Below are positions 35,189 through 47,425 of a stretch of DNA of 64,000 bases, piece by piece. The translations under genes were made by a program, and so were the position numbers. The DNA lies in contig OX393581.1 of NCBI GenBank assembly GCA_947652605.1, positions 43,733,924 to 43,797,923 of the forward strand, given 5' to 3'. The DNA is from Elmis aenea (taxonomy: Eukaryota; Arthropoda; Insecta; Coleoptera; Elmidae). The notes below the pieces were generated by a model. It was given only the letters and a program-made list of their open reading frames with translations. It was not told where the DNA came from and did not search any database. Within the stretch, counting starts at the first letter, position 1. The number at the start of each line of letters is the position of its first letter.

Positions 35189-36230
35189 TAGGAAACAAAC
35201 TGCTTGGTGGACCGAAGAAGTCAAAAGAGAAGTAAAGGAAAATAAAAGACTGTGGAAAAAATACCTGACAACAATCAAACCAACAGATTACGAAAAATAT
35301 AAACAACAAAGAGAAAAGGCGAAACGGACTGTGCTAGAAGCAAAAGCAAAGACTTGGGAGGACTTTGGAAAAAGAATGGAAGAACATTATGCGAGCAATC
35401 AAAAACTTTTCTACAAGGTACTAAAAAACCTAAGATAAGATAAAAACCATACCTTAAAGCAAATAATGGATAAACAGGGAACAATACTGACAAAAGAAAA
35501 AAAAATTATCGATAGATGGGGAAATTATTTTAAGAAGTTATTGGAAAATGATAACATAATGAATGACGAGGAAGAAGAGCAAGGGCAGGTGGAATACAAA
35601 ACAATTGAACAAGAAATAACCGAAGATGAGTTGGATAGAGCGATACATAAAATGAAAATTGGAAAAGCAGCAGGTCATGATGGCGTTTTACCTGAAATGA
35701 TTAAGTACATGGGAGTAGATTGAAAGTAAATGCTGCTAAGAATAGTAAATAAAGCATGGCAGGAAAAAGATATTCCAAAGGACTGGGAGGTATCTGTTAT
35801 ATTACCGATATTCAAGACTGGCGATAGCAAAAAATGCGAAAACTATAGAGGCGTATCTCTACTTAGTGTAGTAAAAAAATTATATGAAAGAATTTTGGAA
35901 GAGAGATTAAGGAGACATTTCGAAAGAAATTAGGAAGAGGTGCAATGTGGCTTTAGACCGGGTAGAAGCACGCAGGAACTAATTTTTACGTTAACAGTGA
36001 AGTGCAAAAACAATGGAACATTTAAAGATTGTGTACTTGTGCTTTATCGATCTGTCTAAATAAAGCCTTCAATAGAATGCCAAGAGAAAAGATCTGGAAG
36101 ATATTGAAACAAAGTGGAGTGGGAGAAGGATTATTAAACAACTTTAGACACTTCATTGCAATTTATTCGAAATTTCTAAAACGTTTTAGCAAGAAAGGAA
36201 AACAAAACATTTAAGTGCTAAGATGGCTTT
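35189..36230 (+). mobile_element. LINE reverse-transcriptase fragment, 5'-central part
   Basis: Plus-strand frames encode AWWTEEVKREVKENKRLWKK (endonuclease/RT linker), then KIGKAAGHDGVLPEMIKYMG, WEVSVILPIFKTGDSKKCEN, YRGVSLLSVVKKLYERILEE and QCGFRPGRSTQELIF, the typical order of LINE reverse transcriptases. Single-base lesions (for example TGA at 35721 and TAG at 35932) break the frame, and the element is lost before the catalytic motif. Confidence 0.8.
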
Positions 36231-36860
36231 AAAAGCATAATTTTTCTAGAACAGCTTCATACTGTTTTTTTTTAAATTGGAAATAGAAGACACAATAAAA
36301 AATACATATTCCATCTCGTTGTACGCGCACAACGTGACTTTAATTTAAAAACTGTTCCGCAATAAACGCACGCACAAATTACGCGTGATAGGAGAATATG
36401 ACAGACAAATTAGTATCAAAAAGCAATAGTTTACAGTTAATAAAAGCGACAAAACGGGATTTCCGAAATAGTATCATCATTTTAACAGATTATCGTGCAT
36501 ATTAATACGATGCATTGTTCTAGGCCCTGGCCCCACAATGCGATTGCAGGTGATGCAACAATGAAGCTGCAGACAATGCACGATGTGCATGTTCTGATAA
36601 ACGTGGCTTCATATCAATATGTTGTTATATTCAAGTGTTAGTCTCTGACGTTGATGGCTTATAATGTGTGGTAGAACTGATTCACAAACTTGATAATATC
36701 ACTATGTTACAACACAAGGCGACAAGAAATTACAACACTCGATAAATTGCGAATTATTGGCCAATGTTTAAACAATAAAACATGGTTTAATTAACGTTGA
36801 CAAATTTTATATGATTCGTATAGAGAGCTGTTACAGTTTATTATCATATAAAACTGTAGA
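36231..36860. other. Intergenic, nothing recognised
   Basis: AT-rich with no ORF or terminal repeat that I can support. Confidence 0.35.
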
Positions 36861-37397
36861 AATGGTTTTATTTAGTCGTGAGTCCTTCTACTGCTAGGTG
36901 CAGGACTGTTGAGTTGTGTTGTGCTGACTTTTTTCATGTCTTTCCATTTGATGTTTCTATCCGTTGCTACTTTTTAAGTTCGTCTTGCCAGGCTTTTTTG
37001 TTTTTCCTTGAGGCCTTGCTTCATAGGCTTTTCTAGTTAACCTTTCTTCTTTCATCCTATAAATGTGACCCAACCATCCCAGCTGTCTTTCTTATATTTT
37101 TGTGTCAACTGATTTTTCTTTAACTTTTCTCTATCAATTTTGGTTTTTGCTTGTATGTTTCTTAGAAACCCCATTACTGCTGCATTCACACGGTTATTTT
37201 GGTTTGTTTGTGAGTGTCCACGTTTCACTTCCGTATAAAAGTGCCGGAGTTACTACCTTTTTGACCACTTCCACTTTTGTTCGTTTTGGGACTTCTCTGT
37301 TTCCAAAAAATGTTGTTCATAAACTGTTAAATATTCTTCTTACATTTCCATTCCTTTCGCTTATTTCCTTGTCCATTCTTCCATTTTTCTCATGAAA
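36861..37397 (-). mobile_element. LINE 3' end (second family), decayed
   Basis: Minus-strand pieces VVTPALLYGSETWTLTNK and RQLGWLGHIYRMKEERLTRK are the usual C-terminal motifs of LINE polyproteins. The tail (CAACTCAACAGTCCTGCACC) matches those at 13017, 18591 and 51981. Confidence 0.7.
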
Positions 37398-37744
37398 ACG
37401 GTAAGTTTTAAATAGTTTCAAAAATGACCAATGTAAGTGAAATGTATTATTTGGCAAAATTGTAACTTCTTACATATTGTTGGCTAAAAAAAAGTCTGAA
37501 ACAGTTTCATTATAAAAATTGCAACGGCACCAATAGTTCCAAAAGCAACGCTTGATAGGTTTTAAAAAAATTAAAAATATAAAACATTATTTTAATAGTA
37601 ATATTTATGTTTCCTTAACAGTGCATTGATATTTTAAGTATAATTTCAAACAGCAACAATACTGCCGATGTGTTTATGGCCAAGTGCATCCACCAATTTT
37701 ACGAATCTTGATATTCTTTGCTGCTTTGTAGATTTTTGAATATT

Positions 37745-38075
37745 GCTAGATTGCATAATATGTAGGAGTAAACGACATAAACAAAAAGATAGAGGAAAAC
37801 CAATTAAAATAGCTGGGACTTCTATTACGCGTGCCAGAAGGCAGGCACGCAAAAAATGGGATGCAAACGAAGTTTGAGAGAAGAAAAAGTAGAGGAAGAC
37901 CAAGAATAAAATAGGAAAGAAAAAAGAGGCAAAGACTAGAAGAAAAAGAAGTCAGCTGGAGAGATGTGCCACAATTAGCTAACGATAGGCAGGAGTGGAG
38001 AAACATAACACAGAAATAGAAAAGCATACCTCGACAACGAAAGATAAAAGAGGAACCGATTAAGAAGAAGATGAT
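37745..38075 (+). mobile_element. LINE 3' end (first family), decayed
   Basis: Plus strand shows GRPRIK-type and RCATIS/AGVEK sequence homologous at DNA level to the WRDVPQLANDRQEWRN end at 31587-31787, finishing in ACCGATTAAGAAGAAGATG. Possibly the 3' half of the copy at 35189, split by the intervening minus-strand LINE. Confidence 0.65.
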
Positions 38076-38771
38076 TGCATGTGGATGGGATTTAAAACAT
38101 TAATACTTTTTTTGTAACTTAGCAAATAGTTAGTGTCTAAAATGTCCTTTTTAAATCTATAAAACGTGTTTATAATTCAACAGGATGAAACTGCGCTTTT
38201 AAAAACTATAAAAGTTGCACATGTGCAATTCTTAAAGTTTTAAATAAGACACATTACACTTACCAGGTGAAACTTTCAATGCATACATACTTAGAACTCG
38301 CATCTTGATAATTACACGCCGTTTTCCAAATAACATTAGCCTTGCTTACTCGACGAATACTGACACACGTAATATTAAGAACGTCTGATTCCCATCAAAT
38401 ATTATGTTCCTGTTTGTATTTCAGCTAAAAATGGATTAAGTTATCTTAATAAATCTGATTTCGTAACTTTGCCCCAATTTAACCGACCTCGTAGCTCTTA
38501 AGATAAGCGAGATCCCCATGCATTTACTCGAATTTGTGACACCCTGTATATTTCTACAGCGGATTTTATTTATTGTGCCAGTAATACTTTACAGACATTT
38601 AAAATTATTAGGAATTCTGCTGATTTTTTTAAATAATAACAATTAAACTCGTACAAATGAATTAAAAAACGTATGTAAGGATAATTATTGAGTTGGCAAT
38701 AAAACAGTGGTTCAAATAAAAAAATTTAAAATCGTCGATTAAAGCACTTTAGTCCGTTAACAATATTAAAA
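38076..38771. other. Intergenic, a fragment of a foldback end only
   Basis: ACACCCTGTATA near 38540 resembles one end of the TACAGGG family without a partner. Otherwise unremarkable. Confidence 0.35.
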
Positions 38772-39199
38772 TAATAGTTATTTACGTAACAAGACCGGAA
38801 AGTGGTACTTTACTGGACGAGTAGGCAGTTTTGGGACGAGCCGTAGGCGAGTCCTGAAGTCATACGAGTCCAGTAAAGACACTTAACGGGTATGTAACAT
38901 ACAATATTTTTTCTGCGCCCGCCACTGACACCAAAATCACTATCGTCACCATCCATAATTAACTAATAACAACAAAATACAGGTGAAAACTTACTTGGTG
39001 GTATAGTGACGCTTGTTTGACAGCGCAAATCGACAAAACAACTCCTCACCATGGAAACCAGCTACTTTCCGGTCTAGGCCGGTAAAGAGTTGTTATTACC
39101 ATGGTAACCAGTTACTTTACTGACCTAGGTCAGTAAAGACGTATACAGCCTAAAAATTGATCGGTTATTGATTTTTTTGCCGGACGCAGAAAAAAAATA
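38772..39199 (+). repeat. Dispersed 430-bp repeat built from palindromes, copy 1
   Basis: Homologous to 56185-56629 in the same orientation from TAATAGTTATTTACGTAAC to ACGCAGAAAAAAAAT. It contains three palindromic modules: TTTACTGGAC...GTCCAGTAAA, CTTTCCGGTCTAGGCCGG and CTTTACTGACCTAGGTCAG. No terminal inverted repeat, coding capacity or clear target duplication was found, so the class is unknown. Confidence 0.75.
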
Positions 39200-39220
39200 C
39201 ATAATTTTTCTTTGTTCTTA

Positions 39221-39743
39221 TCTATATATATAAAAGAGCTTGTTTGTTTGTTTGTTTGTTTGTTTGTTCGCTATAGAATCCTAGGTCCGTTGACCGATCG
39301 GGACCAAATTTTGCACAGTTACTATTTAGGACCTTGCAGATCTAACGCCAAATTTTAAGTACAAGCACATATTACCAATTTAAAAAAAAAAAAATTACTT
39401 GGACGGGATTCGATCTTACGTCGGCAAATACCTGGTCATAACACGATACGGCGCGGTGTATTTCACAAGTAAAGATTGTTTTGTATACAATTAGTAATAA
39501 ATGTACATGAAGTATTATTTTTATTAGTACATTTTTAATTGAAACAAGACGACAGAAAATAAATTTGAGTTATTATTCAATTTTTAAGCAATAAATAGTT
39601 ATTTTTTAAGGAATTATAAGAAAATAAAAAGATGATTGATCAGAGTATGTCGTTTGTGTATGATTTGGAATTATTGGGCTTATTCAAGTTAAAAAAGTAA
39701 TTAAAATTGTAATTGGCCTTGCAACGCCGGGTAAATCATCTTG
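39221..39743 (+). mobile_element. Helitron-like element, 3' boundary uncertain
   Basis: TCTATATATATAAAAGAGC at 39221 matches the 5' ends of the Helitrons at 6653 and 19770 and is followed by a GTTT microsatellite (39240-39267) and GGGACCAAATTTTGCACAG. A GCAACGCCGGGTAAATC stretch at 39721 may be near the 3' end, but no clean CTAG terminus was seen. Confidence 0.4.
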
Positions 39744-40985
39744 TATTAAATAAAGCAGTCAATAAAAATCAACAAAAAGTAAAAATCTTTTGTAACAGTT
39801 GTACAATCCATAATATATCAAATATAAATTTCCATTAGTACTTTGTTTTACTATTTTTTTAATATATTATAATTTAGACTATTATGTTAAAAATTAAACT
39901 CCATGTTGCGGCTTGTGAACCTTCAAGGCTGATTTAATATACCCTCAATAAAAATTCTCAAATCCTGTTCGCTTTTTTATGGTAAGAAAGAATCTTAACC
40001 ACTGAAAATAAATATTTGGTTAATAAAATTCTGTGATATAATAGCGCGCGGTAAAGTAATGGCTATTTCTATTGTTAGTAACAATAAACAAAAACATGCA
40101 CTTTTCAAAGCGGTTCCTTTACTGCTAATAAAACTACAATATGATGTTTGGGTAAAATAGTATTGTTGTTATAATAAAATCTTTAACTTGTTATTCAAAT
40201 TTTTACAATCTTGAGAAGTGATGTTTTACTTAAGCTGCTTTTATTAAAAGAATGTAGATTTCATTGCCTATACAAGGAAATATTCGAAACAAGTTTTATG
40301 TGAAAGTATGTGTGCCAAAATGTAAATGTTTATTTAATTAAAATATGCTCTAAATAAAGCAAAATTTTCAATTTATCGCCGCGTATATTTGAATATTAAC
40401 TAAGTTTCCAGTAATAAATTTAAAACTGCATAAGCTCCAGCGGCAGTAGACTTATTAATGGAAGTTTAACAACAAGAAAATTGTCCTTCTTAAAAATGAT
40501 TTAATTTTGCGCATCAAGAGCCCATATTTAAATCCAAATTCAAGAAATTTTAAGATCAAATAACAATGTTTAATACTGAAAAGTATGTCATAAGATCATG
40601 GTCGCTTTTACCATTAAGTGACTCTACTAGGCAATTGTCTAGGGGCGCCAAGATACGGGGGCGCTAAACTAATTCATGAAAAAAAAAACAACGAAATGAT
40701 GAATTTGAAAAAATGTTAATAGTTGCGGGAAACATCGCTGAGGTCTAAGGTGTAATACCTAATTTTGAACAAGAAATGAGTCGACTTAAAAAAAAAACAG
40801 TTTGTGTATGAGGCAGATTATGAAATCATAACAGATTTTAAAGAAAAATAGAGGTAGACTTTTATTTTTTAATTATTGATAAAGCAATTGCATGTGTTGA
40901 TCAAAAATGTAATCATATATCAACAATATTTTTAAATTTGTTTTCTTTTACTTATGTATGAATTTTAAAAAATACTTCAGCAGAA
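39744..40985. other. Intergenic, nothing recognised
   Basis: AT-rich. A CTAGGGGCG word near 40640 recurs near 42335 in direct orientation; its meaning is unclear. Confidence 0.35.
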
Positions 40986-41335
40986 CTGCTTAAAAAATGT
41001 TTGACCAGTTCCGGTTCAATGCAAAATATGATGACAATGCATATTTATAAATTGAATTGTCTGAAATTTTTCCACTTTTAGTATAATGTGATCAAAATTA
41101 CGAAAATAAAAAATGTACAATGTCATTAAAAACAATAATTGGACCGAAGTGTTGTGTGAACCGGTTGAAGCGGTTTGAACCGGTTTACAACAGTATGTTC
41201 GGTATGATTTTCGGTTTTGTGATTTTTTAAATAAAAGGTTCAGTTCCGGTTTACGGTTCATGAAAAAAGCACCGGTTCGTCCCGGTTTTTATCACAGTTT
41301 CGGTTCGGTTCGGTTCCCTGATTAAACGATTCATC
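40986..41335. repeat. GGTTC/ACCGG-rich repeat, copy 1
   Basis: Runs of GAACCGGTT-type words (41156-41330) beside a shared non-repetitive part. The reverse complement of both occurs inside the hAT element at 62345-62770, so it is a dispersed repeat in opposite orientation. Class unknown. Confidence 0.55.
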
Positions 41336-41505
41336 GGTCTAGGAATACTATATCCATCTATAGAGCATAAATTGCATCTATAACAGATGAATTAATTCAA
41401 AGCTTCCCCAAAGCAAAAGCCCAATAAACAATATTTTTTAAATGTTTGTATTTCAGACGTAAACATTGTTTTCGTACACAAATATTAGGGGTAATCATAT
41501 ACCTA

Positions 41506-42144
41506 TACAGGGTGTGTATAAATTGGCGGAAGCGCTACACGTGACGATATTCTACATAAAATTCTAAGTCGAAAATCTTAATACAAAAATGTTCTACCAT
41601 GCTTCCTATGGCCTCAGGAACCATTTAAAGAAACAAAAATTTGGCAACATTGCATCCATTTATTTGCGTTTGGTCATTTTTTTATCAGCAATTTTTACTT
41701 AGTTATTTATAATATTTGTTTGAACTGAAAGCCTTGAGCCTTCAGTTCGTGAAAATAGCTGCAAACTTTTAGGTATCGTCTAACACAAACTAGAAATAAT
41801 TACGAGAAAAACAGAGATGACAGCTAATGACAATGTTGTCATGTGTATTATTTTTATTCAAATCAGTGATAAACATATTTTCAACACCAATTTTTGAAAG
41901 GAAGAACACAATATCTAGGAAAAAATATTATTCGAAATTTATTTTTATTCCAAATCGCATCTTTTTCATTAACAAATATTAAATAATAACGCTTATTAAA
42001 GGACTGAATGTCAAAACTTTGAGGACCTCTTGCAGACACAGCAAGCATGATGGTACAACAATTTCGTATTAAGATTTGCGACTTAGAATTTTACGAAGAC
42101 CATCGCCATGTGTAGCACTTTCGCCAATTTATACACACCCTGTA
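41506..42144. mobile_element. 639-bp foldback MITE, TA target (family copy 1)
   Basis: Left end TACAGGGTGTGTATAAATTG and right end CAATTTATACACACCCTGTA, flanked by TA on both sides. The inverted arms extend inward (GGCGGAAGCGCTACACGTG mirrored near 42112). Sister copy at 45030-45664 in the same orientation. Confidence 0.85.
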
Positions 42145-42215
42145 TATGTATATACAAATGTATTGGGTTAAATAATAAAAATATTTAAGTCATGATATTA
42201 TTTTGAAATAAAAAT

Positions 42216-42283
42216 GTTTTTGGGATTTACCCGCGTTAAAAATTGTTAATTGGCTGCTCCGCGTTTGGGTAAATCCCCAAAAA
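42216..42283. repeat. Short interrupted palindrome
   Basis: TTTTTGGGATTTACCCGCG and CGCGTTTGGGTAAATCCCC face each other across about 25 bp. Nothing else defines it. Confidence 0.5.
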
Positions 42284-42368
42284 TATATTATACGATAACG
42301 TACCTATAGGGGCACCTAAATTTTCTTTGCCTAGGGGCGTTAGATACTCTTGTGCCAGCTCTGCATAA

Positions 42369-42790
42369 AGGGTAGTTCACACAGTGACATTTGATGTCGC
42401 GACATCAAATGTCATTGTGTGAACAGCCTGTTGTCGCGATTTTTGATGTCACGATGCTAGTGCCGCGATGTCGCGAAATCGATATTGACAGTTCATTTGA
42501 CGTAAGCCTACCATACTTTTATATTTTGACATAGCAGACAAAAATAATATACCTTTGTTTGTCATCGATTTTCAATCTATCATGTCCTTAATAGATGTTC
42601 CAACGATTTTAGAGCATTATCAACAATATTCTTGTTTATGGGACAAATCTATTCCCGAATATAGCGACTTCAAAACAATTAGTTGCTCTACAACACTCGT
42701 TGCTGCAGTTACAAGAGTAGCCATTTTTATTTTGATGTCGCAACTTTCAATTTGGGTCGCGACATCAAATGTCACCGTGTGAACTACCCA
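42369..42790 (+). mobile_element. Harbinger-like MITE carrying a MADF-type fragment
   Basis: Ends are AGGGTAGTTCACACAGTG and its inverted counterpart CGGTGTGAACTACCCA, flanked by TAA on both sides, as in PIF/Harbinger elements. The plus frame at 42582-42650 reads VPTILEHYQQYSCLWDKSIP followed by EYSD, which resembles the start of a MADF domain, a module found in the second protein of Harbinger transposons. The frame becomes unrelated after about 42665. The left end forms a perfect 50-bp hairpin around TGTCGCGACA. Confidence 0.6.
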
Positions 42791-42820
42791 TAAGATTATC
42801 ATAAGATTATTATTATAATA

Positions 42821-43400
42821 CAGTAATACCTCGCTTTACGTTACCTCCGCAAACGATACCTCCCTTTAACGCAGTGGTTTCCAACCTGTGGGGCGCGCCC
42901 CCTTAAGGGGGCCCGAGACTATTGCAAGGGGGGCGCGCAGCTGTTACCAAAATATCATTTTTGAATACAAACACACAAAAAGAACTTTGTTTATACAGAA
43001 TATGGTATATTGTTTTGTAGCCCATTAAAGAATTATTATGTCAGAACAGTATTTATGAAATTAGATTGTTACAAGAAGTGAGGGGGGTGCAATTTTTTTT
43101 TTATAAAAAATGGGGGCGGAGGTACAAAAAGGTTGGAAACCACTGCTTTAACGTAATTAACAAAAATAAACATTTATAAGTTTTTTGAAACAAAAAAAAG
43201 TAATATGTCGATGTGGAGGAGTCACCACTCGCCAGCTTAAGTTTTAACAACCAAAACTTTATCCGATTGTTTCAGTAAAGTGTCTCATACGTTAGAATCG
43301 TTAGATGATTTATCGGAAAACGAACCTGATTTTGCGCGAAGCTTTGCAGTAATAAGAAACGTATTAATAAATGCTTTAACTTGTTAGCAAAGCAATCGTC
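42821..43400 (+). mobile_element. Possible pogo/Tigger remnant
   Basis: CAGTAATACCTCGCTTTACG preceded by TA resembles a pogo/Tigger terminus. Beyond the nested hAT MITE, 43271-43388 encodes a fragment (LDDLSENEPDFARSFAVIRN) reminiscent of a transposase tail. No right end found; weak. Confidence 0.3.
42872..43145. mobile_element. 274-bp hAT MITE with perfect target duplication
   Basis: Left end CAGTGGTTTCCAACCTGTGG, right end GGTTGGAAACCACTG. CTTTAACG is duplicated exactly at 42864-42871 and 43146-43153. Inserted in the possible pogo-like sequence. No coding capacity. Confidence 0.9.
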
Positions 43401-45029
43401 GCTTGTTTTCATAAAAATATTAAAAATGTAGCTTTTTTTCACTTATTCAATTATATCCCAATTTTTTAAAAATCTTTATGGTATGCATAATTATATTTTA
43501 ATACATTTGCAGAAATTTTTGAATTTCAATTGGTCAATAAAAAAAGTTTTCAGCAAAAAAGTGCTATTTTTACCTCCGTTAACAATAATTCTGTTAACTT
43601 AAATATTTTAAGGAACACATCCCTATTCTGATAAGTGGTATAACTGTGATTTTTAAATTTTAAAATTATACTTATTGAACTTTTTAAACTTTTCAGTACA
43701 TAATAAAAAAAACTGAACATCAAAACGTTGGTAACAATTTTTTTTACCCTGATTTTAAATAAAAAACATATTTTATCGTAAAAAGTTTTATTAAAAACGC
43801 GTCATGGGATTTTAATTTTTATTAATTGTCGCTAGAATCTGATCAAGGCTGTGTTTATTGCACCAAGAACATCAAAGCTAAATGCTTTGCAGAGTTACAC
43901 GTGCCACTTGCCATTTTCTTCGGAGAAATAGGGAAAAAACTGAAAAGCTGAATAATAAAGGTAAATTTTGCGATCGCGTTGGCCACGAAACCGTAAGAAA
44001 TAAAATCGAAAATCTTTTATTTACCAATGCCGCGCATCCTTTGCAAGTAAAATGGGGCAAATTTTTTGAAAACATCTTAAGCGGTTCCGGGGAAACTCGA
44101 AAAACGAGGTCTTTGTGAAAACGGTTTTCCCTATGTTAAACGCCTATGCAAGTAGCATAGATTTAGTTATACAACTTCTCAAATCATAGTGCTTTTGTGG
44201 GGGTTTCGTTTTTGACGTTTTTCTCTGGAACCGTTTAAGATTTTTTCAAAAACTTTTATGTTTTATGTAGTACAATATTTTTTTATGCACCTTTCCAATT
44301 ACGAAAGTCTTCAGACTTACAAGTTTTCTATTTGCTCTGGCGGCATACTCCTCACTACCAATTAATTTAAATGAAAGATGGTATAAATATTCTAGATCAC
44401 GTGATTTTGTTCGGTTTGAATAATAAATAATTATGTAAACAAGATGTTTTACCTGCAATAATAAGTCACGCATGATGTAGGTATTTGCTAAGCGAGTTTT
44501 TCGTTTTTTCTCCATTGTTCTTAAACAATTAAATAGATGTACTTGATTTATTTATTAATACAAACATAAATAACTTTATGTTTAATTTATATTTTTGTAA
44601 TAACTACACGAGGCATTATATATTAATGTAAACAAGCTAAATTTTCATTGAATGTGTTAAGAAAGAGGTTTAACTGTCTGTAACAACATTTAATAAAGCA
44701 AAATTTAATGCTATTACAACACATGACATATTTGTCTTAAAAGCCTTGTCGACAAAAGACCTTTATATTTTGTAATACTTTTTTTATTGAAATTTTATCA
44801 AAACATTGAACAAAAAGAATAAGAAAATTGAATCTGGAGACTTTGTAAATAAACTAAATTATATTCTGATCAGTAGCTAGAATAGAAAGAACTCCGCCAT
44901 AAAAAAATTAAAACATAAAACTAATACGGAATTATTTCTTTCTATTTTTGTTGGTACTTCAGCCAATTCCGGCTTAAATACAAATTAGTGTTGTATTTAA
45001 AAGTAACAAATTGATTTCAAAAGTACATA
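43401..45029. other. Intergenic, one short inverted repeat only
   Basis: 44055-44255 has arms TTGAAAACATCTTAAGCGG and CCGTTTAAGATTTTTTCAA facing each other. An 89-codon ATG frame on the minus strand (44246-44515) has no recognised domain. No supported gene. Confidence 0.35.
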
Positions 45030-45664
45030 TACAGGGTGTGTGAAAATTGGCGGAAGCGCTACACGTGGCGATGTTCTTCGTAAAATTCTAAGTCAAAAAT
45101 CTTAATATGAAAATGTTGTACCATGCTTCCTATGGCCACAGGAACCATTTAAAGAAAAAAAAAAAATTGGCAACATTGCATACATTGATTTGCGTTTGGA
45201 CATTTTTTTATCAGCAATTTTTACTTAGGTATTTACAATTTTTGTTCGAACTGAAAGCCTTCAGTTCGTAAACATAGCTGCAAACTTTTGGGTATCGTAA
45301 AACACAAACTAGAAATAATTACTTACGAGAAAAACACAGATGACAGCTAATGACAATGTTGCCATATGTATTATTTTCATTCAAATCAGTGATTTACATA
45401 TTTTCAACACCAATTTTTGAAAGGAAGAACACAATATGTAGGAAAAAATATTATTCGAAATTTATTTTTATTCCAAATTGCAGCTTTTTCATTTGCAAGT
45501 ATTAAATAATAACGCTTATTAAAGGACTAAATGTCAAAACTTTGAGGACCTCTTGCAGACACAGAAAGCATGGTACAACATTTTCGTATTAAGATTTTCG
45601 ACTTAAAATTTTACGAAGAACATCGCCACGTGTAGCGCTTCCGTCAATTTTTACACACCCTGTA
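45030..45664. mobile_element. 635-bp foldback MITE, TA target (family copy 2)
   Basis: Left end TACAGGGTGTGTGAAAATTG and right end CAATTTTTACACACCCTGTA, flanked by TA. Same internal sequence as 41506-42144 in the same orientation, with scattered substitutions and small indels. Confidence 0.85.
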
Positions 45665-46880
45665 TATTAATGTAACTGGCTTAAACTTATTTCGATACTT
45701 GCTAGAAAATGTAGGATAAGATAATTTAGTCATCCCTTTAAGCTTTTAAGTTATTTTTGTTATAAGAATGATTTTACTATGACCTTCCCGTTTTTTTAAA
45801 ATCTGGCATAAGCAATCCAAAATTTTTCATACATGATAAGGTATAATTGGCCAAACTAATTATAGTGTCGCGAGTTTTAAAATGCACTGCAATAGTGCTC
45901 AAGTCGAATTAATGCTACTTGCCAAAATTTTATTCGAAATAAATTGTCTGTGCTGAGATTGTCAATGTTTTGACGAATAAATCAATGTTTCAGAGTTAAA
46001 AATGCTTTCAGAGGAGGTTTTAAAGAAAATTATACGAATTTGTGCAATGTATAGTGTAGCAAGTTTAAAATACATTGTTATTCTAGCAAAAAATTATAAT
46101 ATTTAGCTACTTATACAAGTTTTTAATTAATGCTCATAAAATTAATTACATCGATAAAAATATGTTTCACAATTATTATAGAAAATTAGATTTAAATATC
46201 GCCCTTGATTATTGCTAATTATTTTTCACGCTAAATACCAACCGTTGTTTATTAATAAAGCGGAAGCAGTATTATGTACACGTTATTTTATCTAATTGTC
46301 TGTATCTATAATTAAATTAAGTATAAAGTTATAAGATGCGAGTTCCCAATCAATTTCTTAACGCATATTGCATACAACCAGACACGAACTTGCAAGGAAA
46401 AAATTGGGAATGATCAACTTGTTGATTGAGAAAGTGGCGTTTTGGTCATGTATTCGGAAATGGGTTATATCAACGTTTCCTGCATCATCCGAAAAATAAT
46501 AGCGCGTGGCTATGAAGGGAGAAAAGCGTCCCTCTTCAGTCGACCAAGATGAGTTTATAGGGGTGTACAGGGGAGAATATCACGAGGGTTTTATGTGAGT
46601 AATTGCGAGGTATTACTAACCTACTGACCATGAAGTTATATTTAATTTCTTTTATCTATGATGGCATACAAGAAAACGTTTTTCTTCTTTTGAAGTAATT
46701 AGATGTTTAAATAAGAAACTTTACAAAATAACAACGCATATGTTATCTGTTGTTACAAAATATTGTAACGGCTTTATTAATATTGTGCGATATGTCGTAT
46801 CGTGTGCGAAATGTGAAGTATCTTAAATACGCTAATTCGACAATCGGCCAAATCCAAGTAATTTAAAATGCGCGAGCTTG
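45665..46880. other. Upstream region of dachshund, nothing coding
   Basis: AT-rich, no repeat end or ORF supported. May hold distal regulatory sequence of dachshund by position only. Confidence 0.35.
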
Positions 46881-47425
46881 TACTGTATCGGAATAAAAAC
46901 CTAAGGCCGCACACCTCGTATTCCGTATTGATTCCGCAGTGACAGCCCGGTGACATTCTTTATCAATACGTCACAGCTCATATTTCAAGTTCCCTTGCAT
47001 CCGCCCTCAGAGCTACAAAGAAACTAAGTTCTTTCGGTAGCAGTGGGTGTGGGATCCAGGTTGATATTGTAGAGGGGCTCCAATGCGGCTCCGGGGCTTA
47101 CCCGGAACATCCAATGCGCGCAAGTGCTCGCGTGACGAAACAAAGCCCGCCTACCGGCACTTGCAGAAGTTTTTCCAAATGTTTTTATTTATTACATTTG
47201 TATCCACCGAATGTACCGGTCGCGTCCGCACTTCCTCCAGGTCGCGCTGTGAGTGTACCGCGGTGAGCGCGCACCGCCCCGCCCGCGACAAACAGACAAA
47301 CAGTCAGCACCCTCACTATTACGACATCTCTCTGACTGTTTGCTACAGTACGATTGTGTAGCTCCGGGTTATGGACTCTTGTGTAGTGTGCTAGGTGGTT
47401 AAGGTAGTTGGTTGATCGTGTCGCG
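46881..47425 (+). promoter_or_regulatory. dac: Promoter / 5' leader region of dachshund
   Basis: GC content rises sharply compared with the surrounding sequence, with many CpG dinucleotides, as often seen at developmental gene starts. No TATA box was recognised and the transcription start could not be fixed. A 5' leader is expected immediately before the ATG at 47426. An upstream ATG frame (47083-47361) ends before the main start and may be an upstream ORF if transcribed. Confidence 0.5.

Noticed and set aside
42555..42782. Independent host gene with MADF domain
   Set aside because: The frame is enclosed by the inverted ends of a MITE and loses similarity after about 25 residues.
44246..44515. 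89-codon ATG frame as a gene
   Set aside because: No family recognised and it overlaps a short inverted repeat.
47083..47361. 92-codon frame as a separate gene upstream of dachshund
   Set aside because: Lies in the GC-rich leader/promoter, no recognised domain; at most an upstream ORF.
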